Below are positions 22,886-32,990 of a stretch of 64,000 nt of DNA, in pieces (position 1 is the first letter of the stretch; each line of letters begins with the position of its first letter). The notes beneath the pieces are model-generated. The model was not told where the DNA came from and made no database searches. It saw nothing but the letters and a program-made list of their open reading frames with translations. The position numbers and the translations under genes were made by a program. The DNA comes from Ampullaceana balthica (taxonomy: Eukaryota; Mollusca; Gastropoda; Lymnaeidae). Location: NCBI GenBank assembly GCA_944989445.1, contig CALYLW010000066.1, positions 712,501-776,500 of the forward strand, in the 5' to 3' direction.

Positions 22886-25800
22886 TCGCACACAAACAAA
22901 GAACCATCGCAGCTCATGTACACAAACATTGCACAAGTACGTTAGGTCGTAATATTTTCTTTTATGGCCACTTAAATCTGTGGTGTCAAGTGGAGTGTTC
23001 AAATATTATTGTAGTTCAAGGGCGTGAATAATGTGAACTAAAAGGTGGGGGATGAGGTGGCGTCAAGATATTTTATGAACTTGATATATGACGACAATGG
23101 TGACTGGACGCATCTACAGGCGGGGAAGATACTTGTTTTTGTCGATGTGTCGATCATAGAATTTTTTAAAAACATAACAATCATTACTTGTGTGCATGCA
23201 TAAAGTTATTGCGTCCTAGTTACTTATAATAACGCTGATACCATGCTGGTCAAATGTCAGGTATCCATCGGAGTTAAGTTGACTCTGGGACACACTTAAC
23301 CACGGGAGCAAATCCTTGCCCTCACAGATATTCGAACCCGCACTCTCTGTCGCATGTGGCTCGACCACCGGAGCTTAAAAACTAGAACGAACCGAGGAAG
23401 GATATGAGATATGCAAACATTACAATAAACTACAAGTCTCGTTATTTGTAAATAGTGAACTTAAGGCAAATGGCAGGAAGGAAGTATATCAGACTACGAG
23501 TATTTTTAATATAGTTTTTAAACTATACGACGTTGTAGGGTTACATAAGTTTTTTTTCCCTAGGAAATTCTGTTACTGTCGGCAGGGCTGGTGAATTAAA
23601 GTAGCAGGAAGTAGTTTGGTGACTTCTTATCTAAGTGAACAATACTTGTCAAATATAACATTCATTATCTTTTTATATGAAGCACGAAAAACAATAAATG
23701 TACATGTTTAGGTCTTACTTTTGAATATAGAGTTTCCTTTGTATAGTGGATTTAGATTACACCAGTATCCTGGATGTCTTTATCAAATTGTACTTTTATA
23801 TTTGCGCATATGTCTATTGCTAGTCTCCTAGTTGAGTTTTGGACATAATTATTTTACAAATTTTTTTACTGAAGAATACATAGATGTCACACTTTCCCAA
23901 ATTGTTTGATTATGTAAGAGTTTTATTGATGTTTGTTGGATTTGTTAGTTTTCCTTGTCCTCTAATTCAGTGCTTCTCAAAGTGGTGGTCCGCGGACCGG
24001 TGCCGGTCAGTGGACCAACCGCCGCCGGTCCGCAGAAGTTATCAAGAAAGAACATAAAAATCTAATTATAACCCTTCAGAACAGGGAAAATATTGCACCG
24101 GTCCCTGGAGCAATGAAAAAAATCCTGCCGGTTCGCCAGACTAAAAAGTTTGAGAAGCACTGCTCTAATTGACAGATTCATTCACATGCCTTCTGTGTAT
24201 TTGTCCATCAGTTCCGTCTGTGTCCAATCCCAGACTCCATGACAACACCAGACCAGTCATGTTTTGATGAACACCTTCTGGCCATCCTAGAGTCCGAGCA
24301 TGGGACGAGCTACCAGATTGGCTCACGACAAGGACTGCACATTCTAAACCTTCATCTACCTGCTACCCTTACCTGTCAGCACTGCATTCTACAATGGCGC
24401 CATGTGACAGGTACGTTAGGGACGGAAGTGACAAATATATGTGTGAGAAATATGACAGATATGCGTGGGACAAATGTGACAGTTATGTGTGGGACAGATG
24501 TGACAGGTATGTGTGGGACAAATGTGACAGGTATGTGTGGGACTTGTGTGACAGGTATGTGTGGGACGATGTGTGAGATATGAGTGGGGAAGATGTGACA
24601 GGTAAGTGTGGGTCAGATGTAACAGGTATGTGTGGGGACAGATGCGACAGGTATGTGTGGGACAAATGTGACAGGTATGTGTGGGACAGGTGTGACAGGT
24701 ATGTGTGGGACGATGTGACAGGTATGTGTTGGACAAATGTGACAGGTATGTATGGGACTAATGTGACAGGTATGTGTGGGACAGATGTGACAGGTATGTA
24801 TGGGGCAAATGTGACAGGTATGTGTGATACAGGTGTGACAGGTATGTGTGGGACAGGTGTGACAGTTATGTGTGGGGACATATGTGACAGGTATGTGTGG
24901 GGACAAATGTGACAGGCATGTGTTGCACAGATAGGACAGGTATGTGTGGGACAAATGTGACAGGTATGTGTGGGACAAGTGTGACAGGTATGTGTTGCAC
25001 AGATGTGACAGGTATGTGTGGGACAAATGTGACAGGTATGTATGGGACAGATGTGACAGGTATGTGTGGGGATATATGTGACAGGTATGTGTGGGGACAT
25101 ATGTGACAGGTATGTGTGGGGACATATGTCACAGGTATGTGTGGGGACATATGTCACAGGTATGTTTGGGGACATATGTCACAGGTATGTGTGGGGACAT
25201 ATGTCACAGGTATGTGTGGGGACATATGTCACAGGTATGTGTGGGGACATATGTCACAGGTATGTGTGGGGACATATGTCACAGGTATGTGTGGGACATA
25301 TGTCACAGGTATGTGTGGGGACATATGTCACAGGTATGTGTGGGGACATATGTCACAGGTATGTGTGGGGACATATGTCACAGGTATGTGTGGGGACATA
25401 TGTCACAGGTATGTGTGGGGACAGATGTCACAGGTATGTGTGGGGACAGATGTCACAGGTATATTTTGGGACATATGTCACAGGTATGTGTGGGGACAGA
25501 TGTCACAGGTATGTGTGGGGACATATGTCACAGGTATGTGTGGGGACAATGTCACAGGTATGTGTGGGGACATATGTCACAGGTATGTGTGGGGACATAT
25601 GTCACAGGTATGTGTGGGGACAGATGTGACAGGTATGTGTTGCACAGATGTGACATGTATGTGTGGGACAGGTGTGACATGTATGTGTGAGGAAAAATGA
25701 GACAGGTATGTGTGGGACAGGTGTGACAGGTATGTATGGGGCATATGTCACAGGTATGTGTGGGGACAGATGTGACAGGTATGTGTGGGACAGATGTGAC

Positions 25801-28800
25801 AGGTATGGGTGGGACAGGTGTGACAGGTTTGTTTGGGACAGATGTGACAGGTATGTGTGGGACAGGTGTGACAGGTATGTATGGGGACAGATGTGACAGG
25901 TATGTGTGGGGCAGGTGTGACAGGTATGTGTGGGGACAGATGTGACAGGTACGAGTGGGGACAGATGTGACAGGTATGGGTGGGACAAATGTGACAGGTA
26001 TTGGTGGGGACAGATGTGACAGGTATGGGTGGGACAAATGTGACAGGTATGTGTGGGACAGATGTGACAGGTATGGATGGGACAGGTGTGACAGGTATGT
26101 GTGGCGACAGATGTGACAGCTACGTGTGGGACAGGTGTGACAGGTATGGGTGGGGCAGGTGTGACAGGTATGGGTGGGACAAATGTGACAGGTATGTGTG
26201 GGACAGATGTGACAGGTATGGATGGGACAGGTGTGACAGGTATGTGTGGCGACAGATGTGACAGCTACGTGTGGGACAGGTGTGACAGGTATGGGTGGGG
26301 CAGGTGTGACAGGTATGGGTGGGACAAATGTGAAAGGTATGGGTGGGACAGGTGTGACACTATGGGTGGGACAAATGTGACAGGTATGGGTAGGACAGGT
26401 GTGACAGGTTTGTGTGGGACAGGTGTGACAGGTATGTATGGGGACAGATGTGACAGGTATGTGTGGGACAGGTGTGACAGGTATGTGTGGGACAGATGTG
26501 ACAGGTATGGGTGGGACAGGTGTGACAGGTTTGTGTGGGACAGATGTGACAGGTATGTGTGGGACAGGTGTGACAGGTATGTATGGGGACAGGTGAGATA
26601 GGATATGGGTTGGACAGGTGTGACTGGTATGGGTGGGACAAATGTGTCAGGTATGGGTGGGGACAGATGTGACAGGTATGGGTGGGACAAATGTTACAGG
26701 TATTGGTGGGGACAGATGTGATAGGTATGGGTGGGACAAATGTGACAGGTATGTGTGGGACAAATGTGACAGGTATGGGTGGGACAGGTGTGACAGGTAT
26801 GTGTGGCGACAGATGTGACAGCTACGTGTGGGACAGGTGTGACAGGTATGGGTGGGGCAGGTGTGACAGGTATGGGTGGGACAGGTGTGACAGGTGTGTG
26901 TGGCGACAGATGTGACAGCTAAGTGTGGGACAGGCGTGACAGGTATGAGTGGGGCAGGTGTGACAGGTATGGGTGGGGCAAATGTGAAAGGTATGGGTGG
27001 GACAGGTGTGACACGTATGGGTGGGACAAATGTGACAGGTATGTGTAGGACAGGTGTGACAGGTATGTATGGGGACTGATGTGACAGGTATGTGTGGGAC
27101 AGGTGTGACAGGTATGTATGGGGACTGATGTGACAGGTATGTGTGGGAGAGGTGTGACAGGTATGTGTGGGATAGATGTGACAGGTATGGGTGGGACAGG
27201 TTTGACAGGTTTGTGTGGGACAGATGTGACAGGTATGTGTGGGACAGGTGTGACAGGTATGTATGGGGACAGGTGTGACAGGATATGGGTGGGACAGGTG
27301 TGACTGGTATGGGTGGGACAAATGTGTCAGGTATGGGTGGGGACAGATGTGACAGGTATGGGTGGGACAAATGTGACAGGTATTGGTGGGGACAGATGTG
27401 ACAGGTATGGGTGGGACAAATGTGACAGGTATGGATGGGGACAGATGTGACAGGTATGGGTGGGACAAATGTGACAGGTATTGGCGGGGACAGATGTGAC
27501 AGGTATGGGTGTGACAAATGTGACAGGTATGTGTGGGACAGATGTGACAGGTATGGGTGGGACAGGTGTGACAGGTATGGTTGGGATAGGTGTGACAGGT
27601 ATGTGTGGGACAGATGTGACAGGTATGGGTGGGACAGGTGGTTTTATGTGTAGATTTATGGGTAGAATCAGCTTCCATCAAAAATAGTAAACTGTTTTGT
27701 TGACGATGCTAAGGATAATTTTTGTTAAAAATTTATAAAATATAATTTTTTTATAAAACGTCTAGGACATCTTCGTTTACAAAATTTGTAATTTTTTTAT
27801 ATCTGTACAGCAAAATTGTATCTATAAATTTAGACAGTTTTTTTCATTTTTCAGCAATAATAATAACAATAATAATTTTTTTTTAAACTGAATCTCTGGA
27901 AGTTGCATAAAGGACTGATATAAAGTTCAAATTATTGGCTAAATTTCATTGATTGCTTTCTCATTGTTAAAGTTAAAGTGAAAATTTTGTTTAATAAGTG
28001 TGAGATTGAAGAAATGGATGTAATCAAAAGTATTTGACAGGTTTAATTATTGTGCATTTTCGTGTCCTAATTAGAGTAGACATTGAGACCTTTCTGTGAT
28101 ATAAATGTCATCTATACTATTTAAGTATTCTCTTTCCTGTAAACGTAAGCTGTTTAAAACGTTTACTTTTGGATATAAATGTAAAAGATACCTTCTTGTG
28201 TATTTATTGCCAGGTTTTATGACGAATCAAGACTCGTGTATAACCGGACAAGACGGGCAGGTCAAATGTCACGTGTGTCAAGGCTGTGGAGACCAGGTAA
28301 ATGAGAATTGCGTCTGTAAGATATCTAAATAAACTTGACAAATAACACATGAAATGCAAATCAACATACATTATTTGCAATGTATGTCCCGTCCGTCGGT
28401 CACGTCCTTCCGTGACGTCCGTGACGCTACTAATTTTTAGAAAGCAGCCCACCAAATTACTGCACCAAAAATAACTCTTTTCGAACGTCATGTATAGCGA
28501 TTGGTCCCTCAAACACCTATGACTCCTACAGCCAATCATATTGAACACGTTTACGCGGACGTTCAAAACGAGTCATTTTTGGTGCAGTATTTCTTCCAAG
28601 ACTTTATTTTGAGTTATGCGCGTTGGGATTTATAGTCAAAAGCTCTGTTTTTATTTATTTTAACTATAATTAATAGTATTTTTGACGAGATGCACTTGTA
28701 TGCCGGTCGAGAAGGCTGTTGGGGGGGGGGAGTTACAACAACATGCCACCAAACGGTGGCGGAACGTCCTTGGACGTGCTTTGTTGCTCGTATGAAAATA

Positions 28801-30186
28801 AATGAATAAAATTAAAATAAATAAAATAAATGAAAGTTCTGTATTACATTATTTTTTTATTCTCATGTGTATTGTTGCAAAATTAATAGATTTCAGCTGA
28901 AATATATTCATTTTGAAAACTTCCGCCATTTTTGACGGGTGATACACTAGTGTCATAAAATATTACAACCATTTCATTTCTCTCGACCGTGTCTCCAGGT
29001 CTGGTACATGGGATGCACTGATGTAGCCGTCATCGATGACACGCTCTACTCTCCCATTCCGTCACCACAACCACCTACCACGATGACGTCAAGACAAAGT
29101 AAAGTGTGTCCATGTGCTAGCCTCGACCCCAACGACAATACAATAAAATACTCTCCTCCCTACCTCGTGTCCTTGTCCAATGATAGTTTGATGTCCCACA
29201 AGAACGGAACGTTTACCAACACAGTTCCTGTCCTCAGTAACAATGTATCGCCTCGTAATATCACTTTGAAACCACTCACAGGCTACTTCAGCTCAACTTC
29301 ATTGGACCCCAACTCACCTGCCCCTAAACATGTTTCTATTTCACCCGCTCCCACAATAAGTTCAATAACTGCCTCTGTCTTACCTTCCCCCGTGATACCA
29401 GTCTTTGTTTCACGTGTCCCTAACTTACCGGTCCCCACATCCAATGTCCCAATTTTGCTAAATAAAACGAATACTTTGCCAAAAATACCTTCTTCCACCC
29501 TACGACATGCGTTAAGTGCCCTTAAGTTCAGACATTTTGCATTGATTCCAAAATCCATAACTTCCAACATCACCGGAGTATTGAACACAACATCTAAAAT
29601 GTTGAACACAACAGCTAAAATGTTGAACACAACGCCTACAATGTTGAACATCCCAGTCAAAATGTTGAACACCATAGCCAAAGTATTGAACACTACAGCC
29701 AAAATGTTGAACACCACAGTTAAAAGACCAGAAGTAAAGCACCGCAACACTTCATTGATTTCACATAATTCGAATAAACCCACATCGCGGGAATTTTGTT
29801 ACATTGCAAATACTAAACGTTCACAAATTTCCAACGAAGATTTCTGGTGTAACTTGAACTGCCCTGGTCAAGGAGTGAAAGTCTGTTTCTTCAGCACGTG
29901 CAAGCCTGTGTTGTGTAGTGATCACTTTGGGCCAGGACGTCCAGCAGTCAGATCAGCATCAAACATGTTTCCCAATGCCATTAAACCTATAAGCCGTGTA
30001 AGGGACGGCACAGCAAGCACCGCAGTAGCTCAACGTTTTGATCAGCCGGTCGTAAAGACGTTTACCAACTCTATCGGTTCTGGTCTGAATCGCCAACAAC
30101 GTGGTCAGCCGGTGGTCAGGAGTCGAGGTGATAGTTGGTTAAAAGTCATGTCCCTATTCATGTTCGGTGAATTCTTGGATGTTTGA
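19774..30186 (+). CDS. secreted AA15 LPMO-like protein, probable pseudo-enzyme
   Basis: Five exons with matching phases encode about 609 residues. A signal peptide (hydrophobic VLVLASLCYILLG, residues 6-18) precedes an AA15/LPMO_10 (chitin-binding type 4) domain, residues 27 to about 226. Family landmarks in order are LEPPSRATQWR, CGG, RCGVCGDP, EAGGEY, FEFRLCP, CFDEHL, LTCQHCILQW and GCTDVAV. AA15 enzymes are copper mono-oxygenases that cut chitin or cellulose with a brace of the mature N-terminal His and a second His in an ANH-type motif. Here the N-terminus reads AGTRMLEPP without His, and TANHKG is replaced by TGSLFG, so copper chemistry is probably lost. The domain runs into a Ser/Thr/Pro-rich tail of nearly 400 residues with MLNTT repeats and a Cys cluster. 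A role in carbohydrate or matrix binding is inference. Confidence 0.85.
19948..20093 (+). other. LPMO-like intron 1 start, inverted repeat over the donor
   Basis: TATGACGTAGGT (19942-19953) spans the exon 1 donor and is perfectly complementary to ACCTACGTCATA (20076-20087). Confidence 0.5.
20094..20213. repeat. 21-bp tandem repeat, about 6 copies
   Basis: Unit ACACAAACTAAACACACAAC plus one base, in intron 1. Confidence 0.8.
20237..20331. mobile_element. short CGATTAATCG MITE
   Basis: Left end AGTGATGGGTCGATTAATCG, right end TTCGTTAATTTCCGCAGCCC. Related to the element at 10909-12373. Confidence 0.45.
20333..20743. repeat. 29-bp minisatellite, left part
   Basis: Unit CAGAGTCAGTACTTAATAGC then ACTACTATA, about 14 copies. 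The array resumes at 22406-22446 after the inserted element 20744-22405. Confidence 0.9.
20744..22405. mobile_element. hAT-like CAGTGGCGTAGC element, itself interrupted
   Basis: Ends CAGTGGCGTAGC and GCTACGCCTCTG, flanked by GAAGTACT (20736-20743) and GAAATACT (22406-22413), a 7/8 target duplication. CAAGGGCGCC motifs occur at both ends. A pogo-like element (20845-21939) is inserted in it. No transposase frame. Confidence 0.75.
20845..21939. mobile_element. pogo/Tigger-like element with internal inverted arms
   Basis: Ends CAGTCGAACTCAAAAGG and AAAGTCCGACTG with TA on both sides. Inside, about 20885-21165 and 21640-21900 are inverted copies of each other (shared GGCGTAATAGGC, AATCAAGGACAATGT, ATATTGAGAG), so the element could fold back on itself. 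No coding frame. Confidence 0.7.
22406..22446. repeat. 29-bp minisatellite, right remnant
   Basis: CTACATGTCAGAGTCAGTAC and following bases continue the array broken at 20744. Confidence 0.8.
22575..22760 (+). CDS. LPMO-like exon 2
   Basis: 186 bases, phase 0 at both ends, residues 59-120. Contains RGRCGVCGDP and EAGGEY, then TTGSLFGKFE at the place where active AA15 enzymes carry the second copper histidine. Acceptor CCACCAG, donor GAG|GTAAAT. Confidence 0.88.
22808..22894. repeat. CA microsatellite
   Basis: Interrupted (CA)n just downstream of the LPMO-like exon 2 donor. Confidence 0.95.
23210..23385 (-). mobile_element. tRNA-derived SINE, intron 2
   Basis: Minus strand has an A-box-like GGTGGTCGAGC and B-box GGTTCGAATAT, followed by GGCAAGGATTTGCTC and an unrelated body. 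The same B-box-to-GGCAAGGATTTG order is at the right window end. Not a working tRNA. Confidence 0.6.
23386..23959. other. LPMO-like intron 2, remainder
   Basis: AT-rich; nothing recognised. Confidence 0.3.
23968..24162. mobile_element. hAT MITE, CAGTGCTTCTCAAA family, copy 3
   Basis: Ends CAGTGCTTCTCAAAG and TTTGAGAAGCACTG, perfect duplication CTCTAATT at 23960-23967 and 24163-24170. It sits only 50 bases from the exon 3 acceptor. Confidence 0.9.
24212..24410 (+). CDS. LPMO-like exon 3
   Basis: 199 bases, residues 121-186 plus one base. Starts FRLCPIPDS, contains CFDEHLLAI and LTCQHCILQWRHVT. Acceptor TCCATCAG. The donor ATGTGACAG|GTACGT is the seed of the huge tandem array in the following intron. 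Confidence 0.9.
24411..27645 (+). repeat. minisatellite of about 24-25 bp, about 130 copies, carrying splice donors
   Basis: Fills most of LPMO-like intron 3. The unit is TGTGACAGGTATGTGTGGGA plus four or five bases. It starts without a gap at the exon 3 donor ATGTGACAG|GTACGT, and each unit repeats the CAG|GTATGT junction. From about 25070 to 25630 the unit is nearly uniform and reads TGTCACAG; later parts mix GTGTGGG and GGGTGGG versions in higher-order blocks (for example GTGGCGACAGATGTGACAGC recurs at 26100, 26247, 26804 and 26901). Open frames in all six frames here are by-products of the repeat. Confidence 0.95.
27646..28213 (+). other. end of LPMO-like intron 3
   Basis: AT-rich unique sequence leading to the exon 4 acceptor; nothing else recognised. 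Confidence 0.35.
28214..28296 (+). CDS. LPMO-like exon 4
   Basis: 83 bases finishing the split Gly and giving FMTNQDSCITGQDGQVKCHV then CQGCGDQ. It matches the short Cys/Gly stretch before the end of AA15 domains. Acceptor TTGCCAG, donor CAG|GTAAAT. Confidence 0.85.
28380..28945. mobile_element. repeat element in LPMO-like intron 4, inverted relative of 35397-35815
   Basis: Shares GACGCTACTAATTTT, AAATTACTGCACCAAA and TTTTGACGGGTGATAC with the other copy in reverse order and orientation. Includes a short G-tract. Superfamily unknown. Confidence 0.5.
28999..30186 (+). CDS. LPMO-like exon 5 (domain end and long tail)
   Basis: Begins VWYMGCTDVAV, closing the AA15 domain; Tyr217 may correspond to the axial aromatic residue. 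The rest is a low-complexity Ser/Thr/Pro/Asn tail. Residues about 407-456 hold about eight copies of a seven-residue unit of form K-M-L-N-T-T-A. Residues about 480-524 hold nine cysteines, including FWCNLNCPGQG and CFFSTCKPVLC. Many Asn-X-Thr sites suggest heavy glycosylation. Stop TGA at 30184. Confidence 0.82.
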   Translation, partial: VWYMGCTDVAVIDDTLYSPIPSPQPPTTMTSRQSKVCPCASLDPNDNTIKYSPPYLVSLSNDSLMSHKNGTFTNTVPVLSNNVSPRNITLKPLTGYFSSTSLDPNSPAPKHVSISPAPTISSITASVLPSPVIPVFVSRVPNLPVPTSNVPILLNKTNTLPKIPSSTLRHALSALKFRHFALIPKSITSNITGVLNTTSKMLNTTAKMLNTTPTMLNIPVKMLNTIAKVLNTTAKMLNTTVKRPEVKHRNTSLISHNSNKPTSREFCYIANTKRSQISNEDFWCNLNCPGQGVKVCFFSTCKPVLCSDHFGPGRPAVRSASNMFPNAIKPISRVRDGTASTAVAQRFDQPVVKTFTNSIGSGLNRQQRGQPVVRSRGDSWLKVMSLFMFGEFLDV

Positions 30187-30268
30187 TCTCACAGTTTATC
30201 AAACAACAGCGCCGAGGGTTGACACAAGATAATGTTTAGTTATATAAGAAGAGATGTTGTTGTTCAGC

Positions 30269-30274
30269 AATAAA
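30269..30274 (+). terminator. candidate polyadenylation signal AATAAA
   Basis: AATAAA lies 83 bases after the LPMO-like stop codon. A second AATAAA follows near 30526. Which one is used cannot be told. Confidence 0.4.
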
Positions 30275-31220
30275 AGGGACGAGATGAGGGGGTGGGAGTG
30301 GGCGAATTGGTTATCTCCAGGCACAGTGTGTACCCTGCATGTGTCTTTGTCTCTGCTGCCGCTGGTCCGACTAATTGCAATTCGTCACCGAACGGGGAAA
30401 AAAATCTTCTGAAATGGGTCGTTAATGATAATTGAACTATCGCCCAACGTTATTTCCTGTGATCTTTCTGTGCACCAAAATCATTGAGTGCCTTATCATT
30501 ATTTGTGTAGAAAACATATTTGAATTAATAAAATGTGATTGTACTTTCAGTTTTTACAAGGAGTCCAATGTATATATATAAATATTTATGTTGTTGACGC
30601 CGAGCTCACAATCAGAACATACATAACAGAAAAAACATGAATCACAAATGTTACTATATGTAAAAAAAGTGTAAACAGCTGTCAAATAGCCCGGGAACTC
30701 ACAGGGCAGCTGTCACACGTGGCAGACAACTTCCCGTCAACTTTGCACTACAAACAACCGTGAACCAGAAGACTTGAGTCGCCTGTGCTGTATGTTGATG
30801 TGTCCTTAAGTTGATGTGTCCTCAAGTTGATGTGTCCTGAAGTCGACCCGTTCCCGAGTTTCTCAGTCTTAGTGTTGATCTGTTCTTGTGTTTTTATCTC
30901 AAGTTGATGTCTATTGCTGAAGTACTATTGTTGATGTACTATTGTTGATCTGCTCAGAAGTTAATCTGTCGCAGTGACTCATCAAGAACAAACCCATGAT
31001 ATGTCCATGGAAATTTGTCTAAAACTTCAGGCGTGCACAACAATTTTTAAAAATATGTTTTAAATATTTGTTAATTATTTTTTGGGCTGTACAACTTATT
31101 TTGCATTTTGGGTAAAAAGTTATTAAAACCCGACAAAATATAGAAAATCAGTTGTTTGTTATGTAATTTGATGATAATTTTTAAAATAATCTAACGCTTG
31201 TGTTAAGCAGTACTATAAAT
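30275..31220. other. downstream flank of the LPMO-like gene
   Basis: Contains a short 16-bp repeat TTGATGTGTCCTCAAG (about 30795-30850) and AT-rich sequence; no gene recognised. Confidence 0.35.
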
Positions 31221-31225
31221 ATAGA

Positions 31226-31262
31226 ACTTCCGGTTGTTCAAAATGGCGGAACCTAAATTTCT
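31226..31262 (+). promoter_or_regulatory. promoter-like ETS plus YY1 motif pair
   Basis: ACTTCCGG is followed within ten bases by CAAAATGGCGG, the pattern seen at the Rab8 start and at many TATA-less promoters. The ATG gives only MAEPKFLCCH before a stop, and no downstream exon was found, so a gene here is unproven. Confidence 0.25.
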
Positions 31263-31439
31263 CTGCTGTCATTAAAAGACAAAAACAATCAAGCGCTGGA
31301 GAAATATACAACATACAAATGCAAATTAAGGAAATTAAAGTTATCAAGGAACTAATCTTCGAAAGGAATTCCCTCTATGCTCGTCTGGTTGTATTTTACT
31401 TGGTTTTGTCATTTTGTGGCTGTTAATACTATTAATATT

Positions 31440-31935
31440 AATCCGGAAGTTGTCTCACAGCCCACAGCTCTCACCAGTGGCTCATAGAAACTGCAACGTG
31501 CGCAGTAGCCACACCCCGGGCAACGGCTTCGACTGGCTGGCTAAACCTGGTGAGGGTAGCCGACGGGTCTCAAACCCTCGGTGATCTAGATATGTCTATC
31601 TATGCACGTGAAGACTGGATTCGGTGGACAGAGCGGAGGAACCACTAGTTGGTCAACGGTCAAAAAGGCGAATCTCAGCAAAGCGTTGTGGAACGCTAAG
31701 GGCATGACAAGACACACAGGACATCATGGCCATCCACTGCACCCGTCTCCATCACCAGCCGTCTCGACTTAGTCCTGCCGCTGGATAAGATGGCCTCGGG
31801 CGAGAGAGTGAGATCGACGAACTGCGCAACTCCTTCTCACTTAAATCCAAATCACCGCGCAAGTCACTTTTGTCATCCATCCCATACCAGCGGTCTACAA
31901 CCCTCGGATGACTAGAGTGGTCCTCGTCGTATCGA
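31440..31935. repeat. GC-rich block, possible 5' part of a retrotransposon
   Basis: Composition is clearly richer in GC than its neighbours (for example CCCCGGGCAACGGC, GGTGAGGGTAGCCGACGGG). No long frame. It looks like an untranslated leader of a non-LTR element, but this is inference. Confidence 0.3.
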
Positions 31936-32019
31936 CGGGCGAACGAACACTATAAATATGCTCAATGGACTCAAATGTTCTCAACCCTCTTCCCTTATGG
32001 CTTTGCATGTCTCTTAAAT

Positions 32020-32209
32020 CAGTGCTTCTCAAAGTGGTGGTCCGCGGACCGGTGCCGGTCCGTGGGCCATCCGATGCCGGTCCACAGAATTTACCAAGAA
32101 AGAACATGTCGGTACCACGTAAGTACAGGGAAAATAGTTCACCGTTCCCTGGTACAATGAAAAAAAAATACTGCCGGTCCAGCCATACTAAAAAGTTTGA
32201 GAAGCACTG
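32020..32209. mobile_element. hAT MITE, CAGTGCTTCTCAAA family, copy 4
   Basis: Ends CAGTGCTTCTCAAAG and TTTGAGAAGCACTG; flanks TCTTAAAT and TCTTAAAA match at 7 of 8 bases. Confidence 0.85.
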
Positions 32210-32435
32210 TCTTAAAAGATTATTATTATCTTAACTTTCCCTCAAATAATTGTCATAACGATTTTAGCTCTGTGCCAGTGGTCGTCTTTTGTTTGCTACA
32301 AGTTGTTTTATGTTTGGAGAAATGTTCAGTCATTGTGATTGTATTAAGAGTTTATCAGTGAAACGGCTCATGTGTGATGTTTTGTCACACATAACAGCTG
32401 CTCATTTGTGATGTTATGTTAATCTTCATCACAGA

Positions 32436-32550
32436 TAACAGCTGCTCACACACATCTGCTACCAAACATGTACTCAAGCTGCTCACACACATGTGCTACC
32501 AAACATGTACTCAAGCTGCTCACACACACGTGCTACCAAACATGTACTCA
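32436..32550. repeat. 37-bp tandem repeat, 3 copies
   Basis: Unit CTGCTCACACACATGTGCTA then CCAAACATGTACTCAAG. Confidence 0.85.
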
Positions 32551-32990
32551 AGGTTCATGCCGCATGTAAACAAAGCTGGGAAAGAAACGAGTCAAGTGTT
32601 TGGCGGGCAGGGATGAATTCTTCCCACTTCTGTCTTTGGGCTTTTGAATTTCCTCCGGTTACAATTTGTAATACAAACATGATACAGGGAAGGGAAGGGT
32701 AAAAATAGACTCCAGTACAATCCAGCTCTATTGGGTCACAAAACAGCTCGATATTACTTGTCTGTGTTTCAAAGTCAATGAAGATCCGAGTGAACTTGGC
32801 GCAAAGTAACTTAAATTAAGTTAAATATGTCAGCAAATTGTGCATTGGGAAACAAACACCTCTTGCAAAAGATCGGCCTGATAGTGCAAAATCTTCCGCC
32901 ACAATAAAAATTGCTCTCACAGAAGTGGGTGATCTGCTTAGTGGATAATGTCTGTTGTGATGTTTGATGCCTCAGCATTTTTCTACCTTC
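32551..32990. other. intergenic spacer
   Basis: Nothing recognised. Confidence 0.3.

Noticed and set aside
24483..27681. Many long Cys/His-rich frames on both strands
   Set aside because: All come from the 24-25-bp array; mixed unit length shifts frames, and the array is intronic between two confident exons.
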